The translations under genes and the position numbers were made by a program. A DNA stretch of 64,000 nt from Gossypium raimondii (Eukaryota > Streptophyta > Magnoliopsida > Malvales > Malvaceae), in NCBI RefSeq assembly GCF_025698545.1, contig NC_068576.1, forward strand, positions 53,850,390 to 53,914,389, given 5' to 3'. Under the pieces are notes generated by a model, which was not told the origin of the DNA, searched no databases, and worked only from the letters and a program-made list of their open reading frames with translations. This document shows, in pieces, positions 10,982 to 23,619 of the stretch; within the stretch, counting starts at the first letter, position 1; each line of letters starts with the position of its first letter.

Positions 10982-12846
10982 TTTTTATCGAATTAGCAGC
11001 GCTATGGAAGAACCTTCATTGAAGTTCTAAGAAAAAAAAAGCCATTGCCCTTTTGATGACTTTAAAAATAAGAAGATTATAGTTTAATTTCTAGCTTCTG
11101 ATACAAGGAGCTGCAAGCTGCCATTGCCAACCAGTCTAATTCTCTTTGAATTCCCATTTTTCAAAATATAAAATGCAGAGGTATAAATTCCAGATATAAC
11201 TATAAGCATTAGGTTAAAGTTCTTGAACTATAAATATCATTTACAGCCTTGAATTTCAATCATCAAAGGCTTTTCCATAGGCTAAATCATTATAGACCCT
11301 GGATTTGACTACACTAAATAGAGTTAAAAGCATGTGATAATATAAACTAATCCTCTACCCTTGGACTTGGAAATTGCTTTGACTGTTCTTTCATTGGAAG
11401 ATATTTTTAGGTTCTGTTTTTTTTCTATTCAGGAAAATATATTTGCCTTTCTTTTTCCTTCTTAATTACTTTGTTTCCTTTCCTGTTTTAGCCATTGGAT
11501 TGTATTTCACCTTCTTTACTAAAAAAATGGGTAAATTAGTTTATGTTCATTGGATTAAAAAATAAATTGATTATTTCTGTTAAAATTCTTAACTATTTCT
11601 ATTATTAAAAATTAGAGTAATTAACGGAATAATCAAATAGTTACACGTGGCATGACACATGTACCTCATATTGACATATAAGAACTATTTTTTAACGATA
11701 AAAATGAATGATATTTTTAACAAAAATATCAGTTTACTTTTTGGTCTAGCCTTTTTTAATAAAAGGCGACAAAAACAAAATCCAACCCATAATATAAGGA
11801 CCATCATAGTACTTTTACTTATTTTGTGATGTGCTCGAATCTTCATTCATGTTAGCACCTCAAAGATATAACATCCAGTGGATTTAAAATTCGAAGTTTC
11901 ACGTCTGGAATTTCTTCTTCTATCCTATACTGTTATGGATTTATATAAGGGAATTTTTATGTTGGTAAACAACCCTTTTTGTTTGTGTGAACAATTCAAC
12001 ATTCTGTGATGAACATTGAAGGGCATAAAAATACATAGAAAAAGGAAGATACCATTTCTCTTTAACCAAACCTGTAGACAAAAAATGTAGCATAAACCCT
12101 CCTAAAAAAACCTACTGGCAAGTGACATATTCCAATGAAGATTACCCTTTTTTGGTAACCGATCACTGGTAATTCTTTTTATATTAAAAAAGAGAAAAAA
12201 CAAGTAAAGTTTGCAAGTTGCAGAACAGTTTCTGTATTGATTTTGATAGGAATTGGTAAAGATTAATCAAGTTCTCTTCAAGTTGTTATAAAATGTTCCA
12301 TAATAAGCCCTAAAAAAATGCACCTTTAAACCAGAGGAACACATGGAATTTGAGACTTTTGATCAACATGTTCAATATTCTGGTTTTAAATTCTAACACA
12401 ATTTACTTGAACAAGTTCATTAATTAAACAGATTTTCAACCACCAACATATGTTTGACCCCCTTTTTTTTTTTTATCTTCCAATTTTTTTAAAGTAATGG
12501 ATCCAATCCAACAAGTGAAGATGCTAGACATGATCATTAAATATACACATATATTATTCAAACCTTTCAAAGTGTTATTGGTTATGGGCACTTCACATAA
12601 AATATGTTATCATATAATAATATTAAACATGAATTATTAAGTTTTTAAGATATTAATTTCGAGTATTGGGGATGAAAATGCTTTTGATGATATGTAAAAG
12701 TATTTCAAACTCTCAATATAATGGCTGCAGTTATTCACACTAATTAGAAATTACAATTATTTCTTACTCTAAAAAGGCAGCCATGGCGATTTTCCTAAAG
12801 ATACTAGACGGCTAAAAAAACTACACTAAGGTTTTTTCCCACACCA
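10982..12846. other. Spacer with one small foldback element
   Basis: This is AT-rich sequence between the F1 element and the 3' end of the CCT gene. About 11527-11770 is a ~245 bp foldback element related to 39806-40062. Both start GGGTAAATTA, carry CATTTTTA/TTAAAA arms around a CACGTG-type centre, and end with CAGTTTACTTTTTGGTCTA-like sequence. Nothing else was recognised. Confidence 0.5.
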
Positions 12847-13886
12847 TCAGAAGTAGCCATGGTGGTATTGAAATTGATTTTGACAGAAACTGTTCATAAA
12901 ATCTCCTCTTGCTAGTGTTTCATCATCTTCAACCTCATGCAATACCTGCAAAATGAAGCAATAAAAAAAAGAGATATTTACATTTTACATGCACTTTTAG
13001 TATCCAAAATATATTAAGTAAAAATCGTTTTAATGGTGTATTAAAAGTACCCATAAATCATCTTCCTCTTCATCTCTGGTTGAACATGCAGCTTTGGGAA
13101 TCTCAATAGCTTCATCGTTGCGTGCGAATCTGCCACGTATACGAGGACGGCTGTCGGCTAGTGTTTTGCGGCATGCATACTTTAACATCAAACATAAAAC
13201 CAAACCATGTTTAGAAGGTTTTTTAAAACACAATGGATCCAATTAATGTGGTCTCTAAATAAATCAAAACCTTAATTGTTTTGTTGAAGTTCCTTTGATT
13301 GCGCTTTGCTCTGTACTTGGAAATCCTTTCTTGTCTCTCTTCTGGGTTGTAACGTCCTACTTTAAAGGGTGTTTGTGCTTCCTCATATGACTTTTGGTTC
13401 ATATTCTAAAGCCAAAGGAACAAAACAAGAATTGATCCCCATTAGGAAAAAAAAAACAGAGCAAGAAACAGGGGACAAAACAAAGTAACAAACCTCTAAA
13501 TCTCCATTGCAGGTGTTTTGGGGCATGCTCAAAGCTTGGCCTTGAAAATTCTCTGACGCCATGAGAGGATCGAAACAAGGTTGAAATGAAAAGTTTCTTC
13601 GCAAGTACTGACATTCTTCATTTTTAAGTTCAAAGCCATTCAAGTTGTTGCAACTTTCTTCATACCCCTGTTCTAAATTCGGACCAAATGACAAACAAGA
13701 CTGGAACTGGGTTCCAAGTAATTGGTTTTGACAAGTGGGTTGATGATCAACAACTGGGTTTTCTTCTGGGGTTTGTTTATTGTTCAATAAAGCTTGAAGA
13801 TTATTATAATCTAATGAAGAATCGTTGAGAGGAAAGGAAGGAAGATCAAACAATGAGTGATAATCAATGGTATCAGTGGAAACCAT
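12847..13886 (-). CDS. CCT-motif (CONSTANS/TOC1 C-terminal type) protein, 251 aa
   Basis: This is a plant nuclear regulator of the CCT-motif family. Exons on the minus strand are 13886-13494, 13405-13271, 13179-13051 and 12945-12847. Each exon is an exact multiple of three, with GT-AG introns, and the stop is TGA at 12849-12847. Residues 1-131 are acidic and Asn/Gln-rich without a B-box zinc finger. The CCT motif spans about residues 155-199, containing ISKYRAKRNQRNFNKTIK then YACRKTLADSRPRIRGRF, and is split by an intron after NKTIK. The tail after RNDE is acidic (RDEEEDDLW). CCT domains are known to bind DNA together with NF-Y subunits and act in flowering, light or chloroplast regulation. 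With no B-box or response-regulator domain this belongs to the CMF group; I cannot name the ortholog. Confidence 0.9.
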
Positions 13887-14374
13887 TTCTTTACTGTAGA
13901 AACCAAAAACAGAGCAAAGAGGAAAAATAAAGGAAAGTTTTGGGTTGGTTTTACTTATTTTTCTGTTCGGCCAAGAAACGGCCAGAATGCATAAGGTGAC
14001 AAGGCTCAGGCACTGAGTTTGTTCATTAACGTCTTCGACATTATTCCATGGAAGAACAAGACAAAGGGTCTCGGGTCTCGCCCTTCGAACAACAGCATTT
14101 ATATGTGGGACTGGAGATGGAATATATGTATGTGTAGAATTTTGAGACGTTAATCTAGTATACGAACGAACCCTTTATTCGAACATGTTGGGAAACTAGA
14201 CGTAAATGTGGCCCAAGTTGAAGCTATGTTTCTGGCAAAAGGAGACTCAAGGTGTACCCTTGCCGAATGCCCCAAGGCCCAAACCATGTCGTCTAAGGCA
14301 GAAAATAGCTCCCTGCCTCCAAAATAATCCGTTTGATGATAATCAGGTTATCAAAAGTTCGAAGACAAATATTT
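13887..14374. other. Upstream region of the CCT gene
   Basis: This stretch holds the presumed 5' leader and promoter of the minus-strand CCT gene. About 14200-14340 is locally GC-richer with a short chance open frame on the plus strand. No site was recognised with certainty. Confidence 0.35.
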
Positions 14375-14945
14375 TAAGGAAAAATTACCATCAATGTTAC
14401 TGAAGTATCAGTAAGTTTATATTTTGATCACTCAACTTCAAAAAGTTATAAAATGATTATTGAATTATTCAAATGTTGTCATTTAAGTCACTGGATTGTT
14501 AAAATCGTTGTTGTATGACATTTTTTGTTCATACCGCTTGCTCCAATCGAAAGATTTTCTTTCTTTTCTCTTTTACACTTTATTTTTTTCATGAAACAAC
14601 TTTGAGCGTCACGAATCAGCGAACCAAAATCCAACAGCTTTCTTCTTCGATCTCCAACCATAACTATCAGATTGATTTGGATATAAAATTTGTTCTTTTA
14701 CTCGTCGATGGGTACTAGTTGTCGAATGATCCTTGGAGCTCACTACCTAAACTTTTACAAGAAAAAAAAAAGAAAAAAAAAAGAACTTAACAACCCCGTG
14801 ACTTAAATAAAAATTTTCAAATAATTCAATGACTTGAATGAAATTTTTAAATAGTTTAGTGATCATTTTGTAACTTTTAAAATTAAGTGACTAAAATATA
14901 AAGTTACTAATAAATTTAATGACCTTTAAGTGTAAAGTGACAATA
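14375..14945. mobile_element. Decayed foldback MITE-like element, family F1-related
   Basis: The left part (AAAAATTACCATCAATGTTACTGAAGT.. then GATCACTCAACTTCAAAAAGTTATAAAATG) is answered on the right by AGTGATCATTTTGTAACTTTTAAAATTAAGTGACTAAAATATAAAGTTACTAATAAA-type sequence in inverted sense. Ends are ragged. Confidence 0.5.
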
Positions 14946-15838
14946 ACTTTAACTACCACCCCATACAAATCAAAGACATCAAATATTATTACATCAACAT
15001 CAAAAACTAGACATCTAGAGATTTCAACTCATGCCATCAACATCTTTTAAATATTTTTTATCACTTCAACCTATGTTTACAAATTTTTTATTTAATATTT
15101 TTATACGTTTCAAATTTATTACATAAATTGCCCATTCACATTATTTGTATATCTATACTTATTATTATTTAAGTGTGATTAAGATGATGTCACATCAACT
15201 CAACACCAACTCGATTAATAAAATATTAAAATGATTTTACATACTTTAAATAAATTATACTATTATGAGGGTATTTTCTCCTTTTCTTGTTTAAAAAATT
15301 ACAAATGTCGAGATTTGAACCATGCTATCAACATTTAAAAAATATTTTCTTTAACACTTCAACTGAAGTTATAATATAATATTTTTATATTTTTCAATTT
15401 TATTACACAAATTGTTACGCGTACATTATTTATATATATACTATTATTTAAGTGTGTGATTGAGTTGATGGCACAAGTCAACTCGACACTAACATGGCAA
15501 TCCACGTGTATGTCCGGTAACAAAGTTAACACGTTAACCTTTCTATTCATTTTTAGGTGATTTGATAAACAATACAAAGTAAAAAAAAATGAAAAAATAA
15601 TTAGAAAGCTAAAATAATTTTTTATAAAGTTGGAGGGTTAAAATTTAGAGGTTAATTCTCAATACAAGGTTAAAATAACAACGAAATCATTCTAAATTTT
15701 AAATCATGATACTTTTGAAAGAATTCAGTTATTCTTTATAAAACCTATGATAATATATAGATGTGAAAGATAAATTAAAGGTATCCGAATTCAAATACCC
15801 TATAAATCCTATTATATAAATCACGAATTTAAAATATA

Positions 15839-17990
15839 AATATGAAATTAATAAATTGTGCATATTAAATTTAAAATGTATAAAAATTTTAAAAATTTAG
15901 TCGATGGTAAATATTAGATATTATTAATTCAATTGGTGTAGGTTCAAATCTCATCATATTCATTTTTAATATTTGCTGGTTTTGTTAAATAAAAAGATTA
16001 AAGTGCCTTCAAATAATATAATTTATTTTAATTGTGGAAGGATATTTCTATAATCTTCCTAACCAAATTGATGTATGATAAATTCGTGATAGCAACTTAT
16101 TACGAACTTAAATATAACTAGAAACTTTATCACATACGCGTTTGAAATTATTTAAAACACAAATGTATGTCTAAAATACTCTTGAATAATATAATTTACT
16201 TAAAATATTAAATGTTTTTTATTTCTTAATCGAGTTGATGCCTGTTGACTTGTGACACTAACTCAATCAACAATATTATTCATATATACACAAATATATA
16301 AAAATTTAGAACGTAGATATTCTTATAAAGTTTCAAATGAAAACTAAAATTGTTTTAGTTTAAATGATAAATAAAAAGTTTATATTCCTTGTCCAAATCT
16401 CATTATCAAAATTTTTTATTAATTTTATAAAAAAAACGAAAGCACCCAAGATAATCATATAACTTACTTTGCAAATAAATTTTTTTGGTAATTCTCTAAT
16501 TGAGTTGGAACCCGAATGATGGGTGAAACTAAGTGAAACTAACTCAATAAAAGGCTTAATAAATAGTATAGATACAAATATATAAAAATTTAGAACACAA
16601 ATGTACATGGCATAATGATTTATTTGGCACTCAAACTTTACAAACAAAAAAAAGTCATTTTAGCCATTCATTTAAATTTTTGACTCTTTTTGCCATTGAA
16701 CTTGCATTGCTTGTCAAATCACCCCAAAATGGATGAGGAAGTTAATTTTTGTTAACTTTGCTGACATGACACACACGTGGCTTGTCGCATTAGCAATTAG
16801 TTATTTTTTAAAAACTTTAAAATATTAAAAAAATTATATCTTTGATAATCTTTTAACTATTTTTTTTATTTTTTAGAAAGAATTTTTACAATTTTTTAAA
16901 ATTGTAAAAAATCAATTAATTGCCACATGGAAATCCACATATATGCCACATCATCAAAGTTAACAATTCTTAACTTTTCCATTCATTTAGGGGTAATTTG
17001 ACAAACAATACAAGTTTAAAGGCTAAAAAAAGCGAAAAAATTAAATGAAGAGTTAATTTTTTTTGTAAAATTGACTGACTAAAAAACCATTATGCCAATA
17101 TAGATATAAAAGTTTCAATAAAACTTAAAATTGACTTAGTTTAAATGGTAAATGAAAAGTTTTATATACACGGTGTCATTAGTTCAAATCTTAGCGTATA
17201 ACTTACTTTGCAGTATATATATTTTAATTTCCTAGCTAAGTTGAAACTCGCTAGTGGTGACACCAACTCATTAAAATGTTTAATAAATAGTAAGTATATA
17301 CACACACAACTAATGGAGATAATAAATTTTGCATATTATAATAAAATGTATAAAATATATTAAAATGAAGTTTTGATTAAGTGGTAAATTTAATTTTTAA
17401 TAATTTAATTAGTGTGGGTTCAAATCTCATCATACGCCTATTTTAAAATTTTTAAATGAAAAACTAAAATTACCTCGAATAATACTTTTTTTAATTATGA
17501 AAGAACATTTCCATAATTTATTGATTGAGCTGGTGACTCAGTTGATGGTGCCACAAACTTAATATAACACTTAAAATAATAGTTTAGATTATGGAAGGAC
17601 ATTTTCATAAATTTCTGACCGAGTTGGTGACTCGGTTGAGGGTGACACCAACTTAGTAAAAACTTAAATAATAGTATAGATACAAATATGCAATTAACGG
17701 GGGTAATAAAGTGTGTATAATAAAATTAAAATGTATAAAAAAGATCAAAATGAAGCTTTAGTGAGCGGTAAATTTTAAATTTTTACAATGTAATTTGCAT
17801 GGGTTCAAATATCACAATATGCATATTATTATTGTTTTTTTAATTTAAAATGTTAAAGTACCATCAAATAATATAATTTATTTTAATTAGGAAATCTCAT
17901 ATTTTTATAATTTCCTAACCGAATTGGTGCCAATATCACTCGTGACATCAACTTAATCATAGATTTTATTAATAGTATAGATAGATTTGA
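15839..17990. repeat. Cluster of related SINE-like repeat copies
   Basis: At least three long copies (about 15841-16075, 17310-17580, 17693-17985) and two partial ones (about 16270-16580, 17100-17300) share one order of blocks. The blocks are AAAATGTATAAAA, an A-box-like TTAGTGRGTGGTAAAT, a B-box-like GGTTCAAATCTCATCATA, TAATATAATTTATTTTAATT, and a tail with CGAGTTGGTGACTC..GGTGACACCAACTTA..TAATAGTATAGAT. The paired A- and B-box-like motifs suggest a tRNA-derived origin, but the family is not one I can name. One foldback element (16608-17097) is inserted in the cluster. Confidence 0.6.
16608..17097. mobile_element. Foldback MITE, ~490 bp, with ~120 bp inverted arms
   Basis: Both ends read TGGCATAATGRTTT in inverted orientation. 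The arms stay paired for more than 100 bp, including CATTTAAATTTTTGACTC against a close inverted match, then GAACTTGCATTGCTTGTCAAAT against AACTTGTATTGTTTGTCAAAT. There is no coding content. Confidence 0.8.
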
Positions 17991-18568
17991 AGCCAACCTC
18001 CTTATTAAAAGGGTCTGATTACTTGATCCAATCAAATCTTCAATAAATGTTACTCCAAATAAATTGATGTTCAAATATGAACTATTATACACTCATGGTG
18101 TGGGCAATAATTACAGTCCAACAAAATGATTGTCATATGTCCATGATATAAGTAATAATTACAGTTTAACAAAACGAATTATATACGTTACGCATAGTTG
18201 GACTCAAACATATGCCTTATAGCATATAAGACATTAATGGTTGAAAATGCTAGGCATCCATGAGAAGTTTCTACTATGTAAACACAAAATAAAATCGTGA
18301 AAAGTACTAGGAGCTTCTATCGAAAGAGTAGGAAATTCTTCATGAGTTTTAATGCTACTAATTTTTTATTATTTTCTTGCGCGAAGAAAATTCGAGGAAG
18401 ACAACCAAAAGGAGGAAAACTTTGGAGGGATATATAGTTGAATAAATGATGTAAGACTTTAGGGCCGTCTATATTTTAAACGACAATTTGTAGTCTCAAT
18501 GTTATTTATTTAATTATTTTAATATTTATTAAAAATTCAAATTGAAATATTTATCATGTTTTTGGTGA

Positions 18569-20401
18569 AATGAAACATTTAGGGTTTTTTTACCCAGATA
18601 TCTTTTAAAAAAATTAAATACTTAAATAGGTTGTCAGTTAGATTAATTATCGAAATGGTACGTTTTCTTTATTCGTGCCTATCTGACAGGTGCGAGTCAA
18701 ATTTTTATATTAAAATATTTTATTTTTTTCTTGTTTAATAAAATATTATTAATTTTTTTCCGGGATCAATATATAACCCAGGTATAGATACGAAATACAG
18801 ATTGAACCTATCTGGCAGGGACGACTAGTTGTGCCTAACTAGGCGCAAATGGTGGGGCCCACTGCTACTTAATTACTTATGCCAACAATATGTTCATGTA
18901 TAAAATAAATTCATGTACATGCATTTAACTTTGAACTTTGATATTTGTGAGTGTTAAATTTTTTAATTAAGATTTTAAATAATTTTAATAAAAACATTTG
19001 TCAATATCTTAATTCATACTTATGGTCAACCATAAAAGTGCATTAAATGGAATTCAAGATTCATATCCTATTTGTTATTGTAGATAAAATATCCATATCT
19101 CTTATTTTTCCACACACGCAAAACTTTACTCCCATTGCTCAAAATAAGAATCTTAATTATGAGTTTTGGGAAACGCTTTTAATTGATACTATTAATGTAT
19201 TATTATCAATTTTTAATTTTTTAAGTTGTTGTTAAGTATTGGTACGTTAATAATTGATTTATATTCTTCAATATTTCTACAATCATTTTTTTATAAAAAA
19301 TTTGAAGTATATAAATTTATGAAAAGAGTCGATTATGATTAAACTTAGACAAATTGATACCCGAGTTAATATAAAAATAAATAACTGAGTTAACAACAAC
19401 TATTAACATACCAATATTTAACAACAACTTAAAAAATTAAATGAGCTTAAACATCATTTGTTCAAATTCATTTTCAAAATGAAATGATTTTTATTTTTTA
19501 TAAACTTATATGTTAAACTCACTAAATACTAAACTAAACACAACAATTTATAACTTAATCCTAAATTACTAATAAATTAATTTTAAAATAATTACAATCC
19601 TAAATTACTAACAAATTAATTTTAAAATAATTATAAAAAGAAAAAAATTACATTCATACAAAATATTAATCCAAAACTATAAACACTGAACATAAATAAT
19701 TTATAATTAATAATTAATAACAAAAAAAATCACAATATTTTAATTAAACTCTTTAAAATATAAACAAAATTTACTAAAATAATACATTACCTTTTTTTTT
19801 TCTTTCTTCTTATTCTTCTTCTCCTTTCTCTCTTTTCTTTTTCTCTTTTGGTGGATGGGGTTTGGGGGACCATGCTTATAAGATCCCCCATTTGCAACTT
19901 TTTTCCATTGAAGGGACTAGACACAGCAGCAGCATGATGCAGCAACGGCTGTTAGCAGATGGAGCGGGGGAGGGGGCATGCATGCAGCAATAGATGCTAC
20001 AGAAGGGGTACTGTGCGGGCAGAGGGGGCAGCGGGGTGGGGGTCATGCAGAAGCAGATGTTGCAGGAGGGGGGACTGTGCGGGCAGACCATTCGTGCCTA
20101 CCTGTCAGGTTCGATTAGTCGTGCCTATTTCACAGGCGCGACCTGTTTTTTACCAGTATTTTGATCCGTTGACCGTATTTTTACTTGTATATATATTTAA
20201 ATATTTTTAATAAAAAATATTAATATTTTATTTAAACAAAAAAATATTTTAATATAAAAAATTGATTCGCGTCTGTTAGATAGGCACGATTAAAGAAAAC
20301 GTACCATTTCGGTAATTAATCTAGCTGACAACCTATTTAAGTATTTAATTTAAAAATATATATATTTAAGTAAAAACCCAAATATTTTCATTAAAATACC
20401 T
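18569..20401. mobile_element. ~1.8 kb element with ~150 bp terminal inverted repeats
   Basis: About 18569-18730 is the inverted counterpart of about 20235-20401. Shared blocks are ATTTRGGGTTTTT, AATTAAATACTTAAATAGG, TTGTCAGYTAGATTAATTA, CGAAATGGTACGTTTTCTTT, TCGTGCCTATCT and TATATTAAAATATTTT. The centre has no transposase; it holds a C/T-rich tract (19788-19855) and a G-rich stretch (19930-20095) with repeated GGGACTGTGCGGGCAGA-like units. The motif GTGCCTAYCTGRCAGG recurs at about 18675, 18808 and 20093. Long inverted ends without coding sequence suggest a non-autonomous Mutator-like element. Confidence 0.75.
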
Positions 20402-21494
20402 CTAATTGTGAATGTTAAGTTTTAAATAAATTGCATCACTTGATATAACAATAGAATGACATCCTTATCCTTACCTAAAATTATAAAAGAATTTAAATTC
20501 ATAAATTTATTAAACATAAATAACATAAAGAAAACATTTTGTAATTCAATAGCCATGAATGTGGGGAATTTTTTGAATAACCATAATCATTACTTTGATA
20601 CTTTTTCTTTTGGAGATATGTATAATTATATATATATTTGCTAATTTAATTTGCATTAATGTAATTAAACGTGATTTAAAATAATTGTGTTAACAGGTTG
20701 GGTCAGTCTAAGCATGATATTAATATATTTTATATTTGTTTAGACCCGTTTTGTTCGAAATATAGGTTTAAAATTTTGCCAAAATCCATCCATATTATTT
20801 TTAATTTTTATTCTAAAAATATTTATATTAGATTATTTTAATATTTAATAATTTTATATTGAAAGTTTTTATATAGTCATCTTAATATTATTTTAATATT
20901 TACATTAGAGTGGTATTATACATTTTGTATGGTTTATTTTTAATGTGTTCTAAATTACATAATATATAAAAATAACATAATATAAAATATTATAAATTTA
21001 AAAATGGACTGGATTTGGACTTTAAATGTTTAAACTCGAGCTTGACACATATTTTAAACGAGTCTAATTTTTTTACCAAAACTTATTTTTTAGGCCTAAC
21101 ATCTTTTTTCAAACCGTTCTAAATTTTAATAGCGGGACTCAACTAATTTAAACCAAAAAAGTAAAATTTAAATTACAAAAATTAACAGCGTCAATAGAAT
21201 AACCGAGGTCAGCAATTAAGGCAAATCACGTTATTTTATTCTCCATTTCCTTGGGCGTCTCGATTTAAAATTGAAATTTTATTAATTATTTTCCTTTAAA
21301 TTCAAAAGTCTTTCTTAGTCTTAATGACTTGGTATTTAAGATAAATCTAAACTAAAAAACAAAAAGCCAAAGCCAAAGCCTGCCATTGACCCTTAACAAT
21401 TCATTCATCAAAAAAAGCTTTTCCTCTCCATTACCATTCCATTTTTGTTCTGCGCTCTCTGTTTCTGTGGTTGTGTTTTAGGATTTGAGAGATC
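20402..21494. other. AT-rich spacer and upstream region of the PLAC8 gene
   Basis: No gene was recognised in 20402-21200. The last ~130 bases before 21495 are C/T-rich (CTCTCCATTACCATTCC, CTGCGCTCTCTG) and probably form the transcribed leader of the PLAC8 gene. Confidence 0.4.
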
Positions 21495-23619
21495 ATGGCG
21501 TCGCAAGAATACTTGGACAAGATGAAGGTCCGTCAGGAGTATCGGAATCTCTGGCACACGGATCTCATGAGCACCATTCAACGCGACCCTCCTTGTAATT
21601 CTTCCTTCGTCTCTTTCTTTCTCTCTGTGTTTTTGTGTGTGTTTGTGTTTTTAAAGTTTGATTTATCGTTTATTAATTTAAATTTTGCAGATTGCTGCTT
21701 GGCTTTTTGGTGGTAAGTAATTCCGAATCTTTTTTGCGTGTCTTGTAGATCTGATTCTGACTCTGCTGAATTTTGTGTTTTCGATTTTTTTTTCTTTTGG
21801 TTTAGTTAGCTGCAATAAGCGCTGTTTTTTTTATATTGTGATGGTTTAGGGTTTAAAGATCGAGACGTGGTGACTGGATTGACCTGGTTGACTCTGCGTG
21901 ATTTTTATGTTTCTGTTTTAATTTGGATGCTAAAATGTCTTTCCTAGAATGCCTAATTTTGCTGCTAGTGTTTTGATTTCTTAATTCTATCACTTACACT
22001 TTCACCGTGGAAATTGAAAATACTCGCTTTTTGCTTGGGTCTTCATTTCTTTTAGCCTCTATACTAGTAAATATGTGCAGTCTTGTGCAATATGTTGATG
22101 AATTGTCTCCTTCGCTCAACTTTTTGGAAACATCTAACCTTTAATTTCTGTCTCCAAAATACATTGCTGCTTTTGTTTTACTGCAGTGGCCCATGTGTAT
22201 CCTACATGCTCCGGAAACGAGCTCTTTATAATGACATGTCAAGGTGATCGATGCATTTGATCCCTCTGTCATTACAAGTTTATGAAGTGATACCTTGGTT
22301 TAAACATGTCATTTTGTTTTCGTTGTAGGTATACATGTTGTGCTGGTTATATGCCATGCAGTGGTAGGTGTGGTGAAAGTAAATGTCCCGAGTTTTGCCT
22401 TTGCACTGAGGTAGGAAGTTTATCTATATGGTCTCTATTGCTGTCTTTTTTCTTCAACTTGCAACTTAATTTATAAGCTCACAGACTCGGTTCCCTACTC
22501 CAGACTACCCACAAACTATAGGAATATTAGAGAGACTGAGATTGAAAAAACCTACAGGGTTTTAAAGATAAACCATGTCCAATTCCGAGAATTTGGTAAA
22601 CGATCTAGCTGTGGGGAAAACAATCCTTAGGCACAAAACACGTCCAATCTGGGAAAGGAGAGGGTGGAAGGGACATTGTATTATTTTATAAAGCGCAATG
22701 TTAAAATCGTCTAAAGAACCTACTTTTTTGTGATAGGCATATAACTTTTTGTGTGGTTTTCTTTCAAGATAATTTGTAAGTTGGTGTGCCAGTTGCAGTG
22801 AGCTTCCATTCTTATCTTGTTATCATTTTCATATAATGTGTTTGTCATTTCCAGGTTTTCCTCTGCTTTGGAAACTCCGTGGCTTCAACCCGGTTTCTGC
22901 TGCAAGATGAATTCAACATTCAAACAACAAAATGTGACAACTGCATCATTGTAAACTAACCCTTTCTACAATTGATGTATATCAGTATCTGTAATTCCAT
23001 CTGATGTTCTTGGCCAATGATTAAACATATTGCCACTTAATATACAGGGTTTCATGTTTTGCCTGCAACAAGTTGCCTGCATATTTTCCATAGTTGCAAT
23101 GATTGTTGGAAGTGATGAGCTTCAAGATGCTGCACAGTTGCTGAACTGTTTGGCTGATATGGTTTATTGCACGTAAAGTGATCTGTTCCATTCTGCCCTA
23201 TCCATCTTCTAGTTAATTTTGCATTCAGAATACACTGACGACCCGTTTATTTTAACCTTTTGCAGGGTCTGTGCATGTATGCAGGTATGAAGAGTTTCTA
23301 ATACATGCAAAATGACATTTTTGTTATATCCTTATTTTGAACCATTTCTTAACAACATTTTTGATTACAGACACAACATAAGATTGAAATGGACAAACGA
23401 GATGGCATGTTCGGTCCACAACCCATGGCCATTCCCCCTGTTCAGCATATGTCTCGCCTTGATCAACCAATCCCCCCTGCAGCTGGCTATCCACCAGCAG
23501 CATATGGACAGCCTTATCCACCACCTCAAGGTTATCCGCCGGCCGCATATCCTCCTCCTCAGTACCCTCCAGCCGGTTATCCAGCACCTGGTTACCCACC
23601 ATCTGGTTACCCTAAGTGA
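21495..23619 (+). CDS. PLAC8-family cysteine-rich protein, 249 aa
   Basis: The exons are 21495-21594, 21691-21712, 22187-22243, 22329-22410, 22855-22950, 23048-23172, 23266-23284 and 23371-23619. All have GT-AG introns, and the sum is 750 bp with stop TGA. The protein begins MASQEYLDKMKVRQEYRNLW. Its core is Cys-rich (CCLAFWCGPCVSY, RYTCCAGYMPCSGRCG, CDNCIIGFMFCLQQVAC, VYCTVCACMQTQHK), the pattern of plant PLAC8-domain proteins such as that of Arabidopsis At5g05350. The C-terminal ~70 residues are Pro/Tyr/Gly-rich with repeated GYPP/AYPP units. The family is usually membrane-associated; the hydrophobic GFMFCLQQVACIFSIVAMIV is a likely membrane segment. Exons 2 and 7 are only 22 and 19 bp. The exact role is unknown. 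Confidence 0.9.

Noticed and set aside
19876-20210. Coding genes in the G-rich centre of the 18569-20401 element
   Set aside because: Open frames on both strands come from GC-rich low-complexity repeats; no domain or splice context was found.
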